Of a stretch of 34,455 nucleotides of DNA, positions 8,101-15,104 are shown piece after piece (position 1 is the first letter of the stretch; every line of letters starts with the position of its first letter). The DNA lies in the NCBI GenBank assembly GCA_030272785.1, contig JARXKM010000020.1:1-34455 (forward strand). Direction: 5' to 3'. The stretch is from Pseudomonadota bacterium. Its GTDB lineage: Bacteria > Pseudomonadota > Gammaproteobacteria > Burkholderiales > Burkholderiaceae_D. A program made the translations under genes and the position numbers. The notes beneath the pieces are model-generated. The model saw nothing but the letters and a program-made list of their open reading frames with translations, ran no database searches and was not told the DNA's origin.

Positions 8101-8356
8101 CGATCGCGTAGCGGTAGCCGACCACGACCACTTTTTCCGGTTGCTTGGTGTCGGCATTTTTCTCGGCATTTTTCTCGGCCGGATTCGCGGCCGGATTCGC
8201 GGCCGGATTCGCGGCCGGATTCGCATCCGGATTGGCGGCCGGCGTGGTTTGCGCGTGCGCGCTGCTCAGCGTCAGCAGTGCGGCGCCCAGCGCGGTGGCG
8301 ATGGGCGTTGCGGGCCAGCGGCGCTGGCGTGAAGCGAGTGGGGTCTTGAACGTCAT
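5186..8356 (-). CDS. TonB-dependent receptor (carbohydrate-type, 1056 aa)
   Basis: An outer-membrane active-transport receptor. The signal peptide ends at AHA-QTTP (about residue 36). It is followed by a repetitive Asn-Pro-Ala-Ala linker and Lys-Asn-Ala-Glu repeats, then a TonB-box-like EKVVVVGYRYAIEKSL. The plug domain contains VTAEDVGKFPDKNVADALQR, then VPGV and EGKNVSVRGL. The rest is the beta-barrel, ending in aromatic Phe (VAYVGLSYKF). The opening pattern is that of the large receptors of Xanthomonas, Caulobacter and Shewanella that import oligosaccharides. AGGAG lies 8 bases before ATG 8356. The gene opens the glycan locus, and the neighbouring GH92 and GH47 genes suggest that mannose-rich glycans are the substrate. 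Its leader is over 300 bases long and carries one of the shared 21-bp palindromes. Confidence 0.95.
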   Translation of the reverse strand: MTFKTPLASRQRRWPATPIATALGAALLTLSSAHAQTTPAANPDANPAANPAANPAANPAEKNAEKNADTKQPEKVVVVGYRYAIEKSLDQKRNANAIVEVVTAEDVGKFPDKNVADALQRVPGVIVSRSGGEGKNVSVRGLSSELTLTELNGNYIATAESNGDPSRSFNYTLMPANMLSSAELYKTPEARIDEGGIGGTVILHTRRPLDVESNTGFVTTEGTWADTTKKTDGQFSGQYAWHDKDNRFGVLVGYTQQKRTTRTMGASTENWQWYGDDYDAHPATDVNGKPSTLSSYWWGESGFHDQSGKYYSNFMMPTSVNFNVKDEQRERKGGQVTLQFKPVKNLTMTANYFRFDLSQNSQTNTLKIPEWNLARYAGDGNWPGGRLLDGLTFDRSGTIVTGAQYSAHAGKTYYCSGAAAKAGGVTNTGGFGPDDCSIPTPQITGSYNRESALSQTADFEAEWHGQSLDATFKGGRTWAKGGPELQFTMPIKPRLQNAAGTYTLGNYYSAWSLLGTPTATFSPELMANLRKGIGEIDLGSTSSSWTRNRTDQNYAQADFTWHNEHGWLDALQFGAKYRDGGTHRNTGNNYWTCQGADPGNYDKRYQNGCDPTASTFQPAYLYPESLGNLAGGINASAFPAINYPAYIGHLNQAYGTMQTRQEPNFVYNVGEKIASTYLQADFKTERLRGNLGVRVVRTKQHADSTDQVDYYNDYFYNGADGNPAPCGVGGVPAVGAPAGSGCVSGFTKLPDSIGRSSSFVLSSLDRAYTDVLPSFNIAYDLTDKLLLRAAASKVISRPSYGDIAAPGGLQYFSAEYAKDRRLIGGGDKQGWFGEGSNKNLEPYKANQFDVSMEWYFHRGSVLGTGLFRKNVSNFSVPVVRDIALDVGGKPVTVQSYSTSAGGRDAVSQGVELYTQHTFDSGLGFQFNYTYNKTNEAAITLADGTNIGKSPLVGSAKNQANLTVFYGNDQYLVRASYNRRGEVVDGLVNGLNVYEAPYAQIDLNAAYNFSKALSLTASVQNLTKQQTRSHLGGDTTDRFYSNGYAGRVAYVGLSYKF
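8177..8236. repeat. 12-bp tandem repeat in receptor linker
   Basis: Four perfect copies of GGCCGGATTCGC (8177-8224) are followed by a diverged fifth. They encode Ala-Asn-Pro-Ala repeats just after the signal peptide. The unit is a multiple of three, so copy-number change would alter linker length without a frameshift. Two copies of a KNAE-coding unit lie next to it (about 8156-8180). Confidence 0.85.
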
Positions 8357-9124
8357 GGTTTGTCTCCTGGTCTTGCCCGACGACGGGCTTTTTTATAGTG
8401 ATAACAGGGTTCCCTTCGCCCGTGGAACAGGCGGCAGGCCCGCGCAGTGCTACGCGAAAAGGCTCGGATGCCATACCGCTCGACGCCTCGACCGGTAACG
8501 ACCCTCCACCTTGCAGCTTGGTGCGAAGCCCAGCGCTCTAACCGCGCTTGGTTCGGCAGAGCGCCATCTGCTCGTTTTCCCAGGCTGCGCGCAGCGCATT
8601 TGGGGGGAATCTTGAAGCGTTCCTAAACGACCAACATGGCGCGCTGCATATCGATGGGCATCACATTCCATCCAGGAAATTTATACAGAAGAAGCCATGG
8701 CGGCGCTACAGACTTCCCAAGTCGGGACGAAGTTTAGTGTCGTTTACGAAACGGCAGTAAGGGGCTGGCGCGACGCGCCGCGCGCGCGTCGCCAGGCGCT
8801 CGATTGCGTGCCTGCCGACGCGCGCGCCGCGCGGAGTTCTACCAGGAAAAATCGCCGCGGCAGCCGCTTGCGTTGCTAGCCGCAGTGACCTGCGCCGGGA
8901 GGGGATGCGAACATCAACGCCGCCGCACGCGGAGTTGGCGCGCATCCACGACGTGCGTCGTCTGGCGCTTGCGCCGTTCGCCAAGGTCATGCAAGTCCGA
9001 CGGCGGCGGGCTGTTTATCGCAAGCAGCCGACGCCGCGGCGACGGTGGACTCCTGGGCGCGCCACGATAAACGATGCTTGCTTGCGGCGCCAAATAGGCT
9101 TGAGGAGATCACCGTTGTCGCGGC
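8357..9124. other. Long intergenic region, leader of the receptor gene
   Basis: This stretch holds no credible gene. It contains a 21-bp candidate operator (8732-8752), a possible minus-strand -10 (TATAAAT, near 8679-8685) and many GC-rich inverted segments. GTTTATCG-type words occur at 9013-9020 and, inverted, near 9066-9075. It is long for a promoter region, so an untranslated regulatory leader or a decayed gene is possible. Confidence 0.5.
8732..8752. promoter_or_regulatory. Candidate LacI-type operator, receptor gene
   Basis: The site begins GTTTAGTG and ends CGAAAC, 21 bp long. It shares the first eight bases and the CGAAAC end with the site at 23303-23323. It lies 376 bases upstream of the receptor start and about 47 bases upstream of a possible -10. 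Confidence 0.5.
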
Positions 9125-11626
9125 CTACCGACTCGCGGGGCCGTCCCGCGTGACTGCCTGGCGGGGCACCTCGGCCGCCTGATCCGGCGGCAGGCTCGCG
9201 GGGCTGCTGCCCCAATGCGGCGCGGCCGGATTCGCGCCGAGCTGCATGCGGATCTGTCCGCCTTGCTGGAGTTGTTCCCAGTCGAGCCAGACCTTGTCGT
9301 GCGGCTGGCCGTTCCAGCTCAGTTGTTCGATGAACGCGACGCCGCCGGCAGGCATGCGCGCGGCCGCGGCGACCTTCTCGATGCGCAGCACTTTGCCGGT
9401 GCCCAACTCGATCTGCGATGTGGAAAATTTCGGCTCATGCAGCAGGAAGCGTCCGCTGCCCGGCGTCGACGGATACAGGCCCAGTGCGCTGAAGACATAC
9501 CAGGCCGACATGGTTCCCAGGTCGTCGTTGCCGGTGACGCCGTTGGGCGCGTTGCTAAACAAGGTTTCGGCGGCGCGCAGGACGGTGCTGGTCTTCCACG
9601 GCTGACCGACCAGGGTGTACATCCATGGCACGTGGATGTCGGGCTCGTTGTTGGGATTGTAGCGATACTGGTTGTAGTAGTTGTAAGCGCCCATCACCCA
9701 TTGCTTGCGCACGGCCTGGTAAGGATCGCGGCGCAAGTCATCGAAGGCGAAGAAGGCGTCCAGCCGCTTGGCCGCCAGTGCGCGCCCGCCCATGGCCGCG
9801 ACCATGCCGCCGATGTCCTGCTGCACCAGCCATTGGTACTGCCAGGCCGTGCCCTCATGAAAGCCGTGCTCGGCGCGCGGCGTGTAGCTGCCGTCGAGCT
9901 CGCTGTACCACTGACCACCGTCCAGTTTGGCGCGCGGAAAACCGGTGAAGCCAAGCTCGGGATCCTTGGCCTCGCTGTCCCAGACGGCGCGCCAGTTGCG
10001 GGCACGATTGCGCAAGATGGCGGCGTCGGCCGTTTCGCCCAGCGCCTCGGCCATGTAGGCGAGCGCGCCGTCGGCCTGCGCATATTCCATCGTTGCCGAG
10101 CCACCGTGATGGGGGTCGACGTCCATGCCCTTGGCACGGTAGGCGAGGTCGTATTGGACGTATCCATGCTGCAGGTAGCTGGGATTGCCGGCGCGTCCCT
10201 CGCTGCGGCTGCCGAACGGCGGCACGCCGAAGGCATTCTCGCGCAGCGCCGCATAGGCCTGTTTCTCGTGTCCTTTCAGGGCGCCGTAACGCCACAGGTC
10301 GACCAGGAACGGCGTGACCGGGTCGCCCGTCATGACGTTCGATTCGAAGTTCGCATAGCCCCAGCGCGGCAACCAGCGCGCTTGCTCGTGGATCCGGAGC
10401 ACCGACGTGGCGATGTCGCGCGCGCGCGCCGGCCGCAACAAGGCGATCAGCTGGTTCTGCGCGCGATAGGTATCCCACAAGGAGAAAAATTCGTAGTAGG
10501 TGGCGCCTTCGGCCGAGTGGAGCAGGTCGTCGTAGCCGCGATAGCGTCCGTCGGCGTCGTTGCCGGTGAGCGGCTGCAGCAGCGCGTGGTACAGCGCGGT
10601 GTAGAACACGGTGCGCTCGTCCTTGCTGGCGCTGTCGATCCGCACCGAGTGCAGTTCCTGCTGCCATGCCTGCTGCGCCTGCGCCCGCATCGTCTCGAAG
10701 CTGCGCGCCGCGCCATGACCATAGGCGTCGGCGCGCAAGTTCAGCCGGGCGCCTTCGGCATCGACATGCGAAATCGCGCTGATGGCCGTGACGGCGTGCC
10801 GGTCCTTGACGTCGAAGGTGAACCAGGCGCCATGCGGGCGGCTGTCGCCTTGCAGACTGGACAGGTGCGAGCCGGTTTGGGCGCCATGTTCGTTCCAGAT
10901 GCCATGCGAGGTGAACGGGCGGTCGAATTCCATCCGGAACCAGGTCGCATATTGCGCGCCGCCGCAGAAGCTGCGCGTGACGATCTTGCCCTCGACGCTG
11001 TGATCGTCGACCACGCGCAGCTGGCTGCCGACGACGGCGTGGCGCTCGTTGGCCTGGCCGAGGTTGACCAGGATGTGGCCTTGCGCAGCGCCGGCAGCGA
11101 AGGTGTAGCGTTCAGCGGCGGCGCGCGTGAGCGCCGTCGATTCGGCCACGATGCCGCCATAACCGGTCAGCTTGATCTTGAAGTAGCCGGCCTCGCCCAC
11201 TTCGCCTTCGTGCGTGTAGGGCGAGGCATACAGCTTGTGATCGAAACTGGCGGCTTTGTCGGTGTCAAAATCGCCGTGCGGACCGATGCTGCCGGTCACC
11301 GGCAGGACCGACAGCTGGCCGCCTTGTTCCCAGCAACCTGCGCCGGAGAGGAAGAAGTGGCCAAAGCCCCGAATCTTGGGGTCGGTATAGCGCCAGCCGG
11401 CGTAGTGCTCGCCGATCGGGCTCACCTGCAGCATGCCGAACGGCGCCGATGCGCCGGGGAAGGTGTTGCCGTCATCCTGGGTACCGATGAAGGTGTTGAC
11501 CGGATAGGGCTGCTGCTGCTGCTGCTGCTGCTGCTGCGCCGGCGCCGCATGGCCGATGCCGGCGGTGCACATCAGTGCGCTCGCGCACAGCGTGGCGATG
11601 TGTAAGGACAGCGAGGGGATAGGCAT
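9125..11626 (-). CDS. GH92 alpha-mannosidase, secreted
   Basis: An 833-residue calcium-dependent exo-alpha-mannosidase of family GH92, which commonly cleaves alpha-1,2-mannose from N-glycans or mannan. Visible motifs are VNTFIGT with GNTFPGASAPFGM near the N-terminus, EFFSLWDTYRAQN (about residue 384), NEPDIHVPWMY (about 660, holding the general acid Glu) and GNDDLGTMSAWYVFSALGLY (about 699, holding the Asp residues of the base). The signal peptide ends near GHA-APA and is followed by nine Gln. ATG 11626 was preferred to the upstream TTG because GAGGA lies 8 bases before it. It follows GH47 by 72 bases on the same strand, most likely in one operon. Linkage specificity within GH92 cannot be read from sequence by eye. 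Confidence 0.95.
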   Translation of the reverse strand: MPIPSLSLHIATLCASALMCTAGIGHAAPAQQQQQQQQQPYPVNTFIGTQDDGNTFPGASAPFGMLQVSPIGEHYAGWRYTDPKIRGFGHFFLSGAGCWEQGGQLSVLPVTGSIGPHGDFDTDKAASFDHKLYASPYTHEGEVGEAGYFKIKLTGYGGIVAESTALTRAAAERYTFAAGAAQGHILVNLGQANERHAVVGSQLRVVDDHSVEGKIVTRSFCGGAQYATWFRMEFDRPFTSHGIWNEHGAQTGSHLSSLQGDSRPHGAWFTFDVKDRHAVTAISAISHVDAEGARLNLRADAYGHGAARSFETMRAQAQQAWQQELHSVRIDSASKDERTVFYTALYHALLQPLTGNDADGRYRGYDDLLHSAEGATYYEFFSLWDTYRAQNQLIALLRPARARDIATSVLRIHEQARWLPRWGYANFESNVMTGDPVTPFLVDLWRYGALKGHEKQAYAALRENAFGVPPFGSRSEGRAGNPSYLQHGYVQYDLAYRAKGMDVDPHHGGSATMEYAQADGALAYMAEALGETADAAILRNRARNWRAVWDSEAKDPELGFTGFPRAKLDGGQWYSELDGSYTPRAEHGFHEGTAWQYQWLVQQDIGGMVAAMGGRALAAKRLDAFFAFDDLRRDPYQAVRKQWVMGAYNYYNQYRYNPNNEPDIHVPWMYTLVGQPWKTSTVLRAAETLFSNAPNGVTGNDDLGTMSAWYVFSALGLYPSTPGSGRFLLHEPKFSTSQIELGTGKVLRIEKVAAAARMPAGGVAFIEQLSWNGQPHDKVWLDWEQLQQGGQIRMQLGANPAAPHWGSSPASLPPDQAAEVPRQAVTRDGPASR
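11509..11535. repeat. (CAG)9 triplet repeat coding poly-Gln
   Basis: Nine uninterrupted CAG codons on the minus strand encode Gln9 between the signal peptide and the GH92 domain. The identical codons suggest slippage rather than selection on sequence; gain or loss keeps the frame. Confidence 0.9.
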
Positions 11627-11698
11627 TGCGGGGTTCCTCAATATGCGGTGGCGGGAAGGGCGCGGGCGCGCCGTGGGCGCCGGCGCGGCGGTCGCAGT

Positions 11699-13072
11699 CT
11701 AGTGCACCGGCACCGGGCGCAACGGGTGCGCTTCGGTGTTGAAAGTCACCGCATCGAAATCGAGCGTGTCGGGCGCGGCGAACAGCAAGTAGAAGTACTT
11801 GAACGTTTCGGCGAAGACGAAGCTTTCCATCGAGTCAGCCTTCTGCTTGCTGCGCACATCCTTGAGGGCCGCGAAGGCACCTTGGGCGCGGCAATGACGC
11901 AGGAATCCGGTCAAGAATTCGCGCCCCATGGTGCGGTATTTGGCCTCGCCCGTCTGGTGATACAAGTAGTACGCCGACTCGACAATCTCCGGACGCAGCG
12001 CGTATTCGGGCGACGTCACTTTCATGGTCCGGTAGTCCAGCGCTTCCGGTTCGATCCCATGCAGGCGCCACATTTTCAGGTTCGAGTCCTGCAGGCGACG
12101 CGCGCGATCGAGGTCGCCGCCCAGTACCAGCAAGGCCGGCATGAAGGCGTCGAGCGCGCCATATTGGGACGTCGTGCGCGCGCCGCTATGCAGGTCGGCA
12201 TGGCCGTACCACAGTTCGCCACGCACTTCATCGGCCAGATAGCGGTTGACGGCGCCGATACTGTGTTCCCACATGGTCTTGCATTCGACGTCGCCGAACA
12301 GGCGCCAGCACTTGTACAGGTACTCGTAATAGGAATCGATGCCGCCGCCGATGTGGGCGTTGTTGTCGGTCCATTTGCCGGTCACCACATCGATCGCCGA
12401 GCCGACCAGTCCGACGGCGGAGCTGCGCTCGTAAGTGGCCACCAGGGCGCGCTTGGCCTTGTCGTAGAACACCGGCTTGTTGGTCAGGCGGCTGAGGGTG
12501 CCAAATTCGAGCAGCAGGGTGCCCGTCTCGGCCGGGTTGCTGATGGTGCCGCGCACTTGTCCGGTGCGCAGGTTGACGTGGGTGTAGGGCAGGCCGGTGG
12601 GCGACTCGAACACCGGCAGCAGGCGCGTGCCGAGATCCTCGGCCAACGCCAGCAGGCGCGCGTCGTGGGTGATCTGGTAGGCGGAGAGCAGGCCGCCGAG
12701 CAGCCGGATGGTGATTTCGAAATTCTGGACGTACATGTCCTGGTCGAACGAGAGCCGGGTGGCGATCAGTTCCGTCGCCTCGCTCGCTTCCGTCTTCAAG
12801 CCCATCAACAGCAGCGTGTCGAGCGCGTCGACCGGGGTCATCAGCAGGGAGGTCGGGTACCAGTCATGCGGCTGCTTGCTCAGGGGCTTGAGCGCGTCAT
12901 GTCCCCACGCATATTTCTTGTAGGCTTGCCACGACTGCTGGGTCGCCAGCTTGACTTGCGCCGCGGCCGCGTTGGCCTCGGCTGGTGTCATCGCCGCGGG
13001 TGGCGCCGTCCCGGCGTGGGCGCTGACGCACAAGGCCAGACTGGCAAGCGTGCGGTAGAACAGTTTCTTCAT
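11699..13072 (-). CDS. GH47 alpha-1,2-mannosidase, secreted
   Basis: A 457-residue class I alpha-mannosidase. Family GH47 is mainly eukaryotic (ER/Golgi trimming of Man9 N-glycans), with a few bacterial members such as the Caulobacter enzyme. Motifs seen are YAWGHDALKPLSKQPHDW, TPVDALDTLLLMGL, FEITIRLLGGLLSAY, LRPEIVESAYYLYHQTG, SMESFVFAETFKYFYLLF, and the C-terminal FNTEAHPL whose Thr binds the catalytic calcium. All family blocks are therefore present and the length is right for the bare catalytic domain. The signal peptide is MKKLFYRTLASLALCVSAHA. GGAG lies about 8 bases before ATG 13072. The gene sits upstream of GH92 on the same strand, so both alpha-mannosidases would be made together. 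Confidence 0.95.
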   Translation of the reverse strand: MKKLFYRTLASLALCVSAHAGTAPPAAMTPAEANAAAAQVKLATQQSWQAYKKYAWGHDALKPLSKQPHDWYPTSLLMTPVDALDTLLLMGLKTEASEATELIATRLSFDQDMYVQNFEITIRLLGGLLSAYQITHDARLLALAEDLGTRLLPVFESPTGLPYTHVNLRTGQVRGTISNPAETGTLLLEFGTLSRLTNKPVFYDKAKRALVATYERSSAVGLVGSAIDVVTGKWTDNNAHIGGGIDSYYEYLYKCWRLFGDVECKTMWEHSIGAVNRYLADEVRGELWYGHADLHSGARTTSQYGALDAFMPALLVLGGDLDRARRLQDSNLKMWRLHGIEPEALDYRTMKVTSPEYALRPEIVESAYYLYHQTGEAKYRTMGREFLTGFLRHCRAQGAFAALKDVRSKQKADSMESFVFAETFKYFYLLFAAPDTLDFDAVTFNTEAHPLRPVPVH

Positions 13073-13509
13073 TCATGACTCCAAAATAGTCGTTCAGGTG
13101 CCGTACGGCGTGTGCGGCGCGGTTCTGTCGCTCCAACATCGTCGCCAGCTGTGCTCTGGCGCCGCCGCCGGGAGTGCGCGGACGCCGCCGCTCCCGGTCG
13201 GTGCCGCCCGCCATCGGATGCGCGAACGGTACCGATGGCGTCTTGATCCGCTCCGGGCGGGCGTCGATGCCGATGTTTTATTAAACGCCAGCCTTGCCTG
13301 GCGGGCCGGCAGGTCGGTCGTGATTCTCACTCTTGCATGTATAGCATTGCGAAAAAGAGAGGTCAACGCGCGGCCACCGATGGCGCGCAGTTTATCGATT
13401 ATTAGTAAACAACGCGGCCGGTGGTCGACGCCGAGGTTAGCGCTTCGGCCGCGCCGGATGTCGCGCCGGATGGCGCGCGCGATGCGGCGAGTGCGGCGCG
13501 CCGACGCGC
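13073..13509. other. Intergenic region upstream of GH47
   Basis: No gene is supported here. It includes the 21-bp candidate operator at 13390-13410 and a GTTTTATTAAAC partial palindrome at 13275-13286. Both are A+T-rich islets in GC-rich DNA and probably mark the promoter of the GH47-GH92 unit. Confidence 0.5.
13390..13410. promoter_or_regulatory. Candidate LacI-type operator, GH47-GH92 unit
   Basis: The site runs GTTTATC-N9-TAAAC, with inverted GTTTA/TAAAC ends. It matches the site at 23141-23161 in its first seven and last five bases and has the same 21-bp length. It lies 318 bases upstream of the GH47 start. Confidence 0.5.
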
Positions 13510-14601
13510 TCAATGAACATAGCCGTCTTGTTCGATCGCGACGCTCGTCTTGCCATCGAGGCTAGTCAATGTGGCCTTGAACTGGTCCTTGCCCGCTTCG
13601 ATGTTGGGTGGCCAGGCATAGCCTGGTACCGGTTCGAGCGCCAGGCCGAGCGTGGCGAGGTCGGCGCCAAAGCGGGCGTGTTCGAGCCAGTAGCTGCGCT
13701 CGGCATAATAGAGCTGGCGCAAGGCCCACTTGGGCGCCGCCTTCGGATCGGGCACATAGTCGTCGTTACCGGTACCGGCCGTCTTGGCCGAAAACTGGAC
13801 GACGCCCCACATTTCCGGGTAGTGCATGTCGACCAGGCCTTGAGGCGACCAGACCCAATTGTCTTCGGCCAACGGCTGTCCCGTTTTCGCGTCGACCCGC
13901 TTCCGGTACTTGCCGTCGACGGCCTGGGTCTGCCACTGGACGCGCGAAAAATTGAGGCGCCACTGTTCGCCGGCCTTGGGCCGACTGGCGTCGCGGTAGC
14001 TCTCGCGCAGGGCGGACCAGGGAATGGCGATCTCGGCAGTCCAGCCGCCGTCGCGGTCGCCCGGCGCGTTGAGCGTGCCGCGCAGCGATGTCGCCACTTT
14101 CAGGCCATGCATGTCCCAGCCATTGACGGCGACATTCTTGCCGTCGCGGTAGGGCTTGATCAGCAGCAGATCCCAGGCGGTCGCCAGCGCATTGACTTCG
14201 AGCTCCATGTATTTGTGCGTGCTGCCGTCGGGGTCGATGAACACTTCGATGTCGTTGTCCTGAAAGATGACGGCGTCGCGCTCGGTGAGCGTGGCCCACA
14301 GGTCCGGCTCTTCCATCTCGATGGCCAGGTAGAGGTAGTCGTCGTCCCACAGCATCTTGGCGCGCGTCTTGAAGCGGGGCGTCGGCTTGGCGGCGCCCTC
14401 GATGTCGACAAAATTATCGGTCCAGGCCGCCTTGGCCCAGATGGTTTCATCGAGTTTGCCGTCGATCCGGATCGGCATATCCGTGCGGTAGCTGACATAG
14501 TGTTTCGGATCGCAGGCGATCGCCGGCTGGGCGAACGGGGTCGCCCAGGCAGGGGCGGGCAAGCTCAGCATGGCTGCGATGGCCACGATCGATCGTTTCA
14601 T
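13510..14601 (-). CDS. Secreted CBM9-like carbohydrate-binding protein
   Basis: A 363-residue exported protein with a family-9-like carbohydrate-binding fold. After the signal peptide (MKRSIVAIAAMLSLPAPAWA) come PIRIDGKLDETIWAKAAWTD, then FKTRAKMLWDDDYLYLAIEM, DNDIEVFIDPDGSTHKYMEL, TAEIAIPWSAL and WRLNFSRVQW. These are the characteristic blocks of the CBM9-like superfamily. The last 100 residues (from about 265) are not recognised. No catalytic function is expected; proteins of this type occur in glycan loci as sugar-binding accessories. ATG 14601 has GGAGCAACA directly before it; the frame is open further upstream without a good start. It lies upstream of GH47 on the same strand and divergent from GH5. 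Confidence 0.85.
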   Translation of the reverse strand: MKRSIVAIAAMLSLPAPAWATPFAQPAIACDPKHYVSYRTDMPIRIDGKLDETIWAKAAWTDNFVDIEGAAKPTPRFKTRAKMLWDDDYLYLAIEMEEPDLWATLTERDAVIFQDNDIEVFIDPDGSTHKYMELEVNALATAWDLLLIKPYRDGKNVAVNGWDMHGLKVATSLRGTLNAPGDRDGGWTAEIAIPWSALRESYRDASRPKAGEQWRLNFSRVQWQTQAVDGKYRKRVDAKTGQPLAEDNWVWSPQGLVDMHYPEMWGVVQFSAKTAGTGNDDYVPDPKAAPKWALRQLYYAERSYWLEHARFGADLATLGLALEPVPGYAWPPNIEAGKDQFKATLTSLDGKTSVAIEQDGYVH

Positions 14602-15104
14602 TGTTGCTCCAGAGTCGATGCAGGTGGACGCGATCTGCGCGGGTCGTTTCTTGCTGAGAGTTTCACACTTTGAAAATCGCGCGGTCAAGCCAAGCGGTGG
14701 AACTCTCCGCTGTTTCGCGCCGCTCGTTAAACAAGCTGAAACAAGGCGCCGGCGCGATCGAATCGTTCCGCTGGCCTGCGCGTGGTTGCCGCGTTTGTCC
14801 ATATTTTGCGCGTCTTGCCCATGCATGAAAGACGCGCGTTGGGCATCGTGAGAACCCGCGAGAACGCACTAAACACGATAAACACGGCGCAAAATGCGCG
14901 GCGCAATTGACCTCGGAGACACAAGGCCGTATAAAAAACCTGGCGCTAAACAGGCGCAGGCATCGCCGCGGCACGGCACCGATCCTCGGTCATGCCAACT
15001 GGTGCTGGTCGCTGCGTTGCCGGATCAGGAAATCGTCCGCGGTTGGTGGCGCTGCGGCCGCGACGGGCGCGTTTGGCGTGCATTGACATTGAAGAGGACA
15101 TGGC
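14602..15104. other. Divergent promoter region, CBM9-like and GH5 genes
   Basis: No gene is supported in these 503 bases. The region holds the 21-bp candidate operator at 14712-14732 and two TAAACACG-type words near 14868-14888, and must carry promoters for both divergent genes. No confident -35/-10 pair was assigned. Confidence 0.5.
14712..14732. promoter_or_regulatory. Candidate LacI-type operator, CBM9/GH5 region
   Basis: On the minus strand the site begins GTTTA and ends CGGCGCGAAAC. It is identical to the site at 23303-23323 at 18 of 21 positions, a match unlikely between unrelated intergenic regions. It lies 111 bases upstream of the CBM9-like start. Confidence 0.55.

Noticed and set aside
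6254-8332. A long open frame (over 690 codons) on the plus strand opposite the TonB receptor gene
   Set aside because: It is rich in Arg, Gly, Val and Ala with no domain, and exists because the GC-rich codons of the receptor gene leave few stops on the opposite strand.
8454-8560. A minus-strand stretch resembling tRNA pieces (GGTTAGAGCGC followed by GC-rich arms)
   Set aside because: The T arm and acceptor stem cannot be formed and no GTTCGA-type loop is present. It is likely chance similarity in GC-rich DNA.
9013-9075. GTTTATCG at 9013 and its inverse near 9066, considered as operator halves
   Set aside because: The spacing is about 50 bases and does not match the 21-bp motif. They are noted only as short shared words.
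9215-11605. A 796-codon plus-strand frame opposite GH92, and similar long antisense frames opposite GH47, the CBM9-like gene, the beta-helix gene and the AI-2E/cyclase genes
   Set aside because: All have the composition of antisense shadows, no recognisable motifs, and no ribosome-binding sites, whereas the opposite strands encode full conserved families.
13275-13286. GTTTTATTAAAC partial palindrome upstream of GH47
   Set aside because: It resembles the ends of the 21-bp motif without the spacing. It may be part of a promoter, but there is no basis to call it an operator.
14868-14888. TAAACACG-type words before GH5, considered as a sixth operator
   Set aside because: The two TAAAC words are direct repeats, not inverted, and do not fit the 21-bp spacing of the other five sites.
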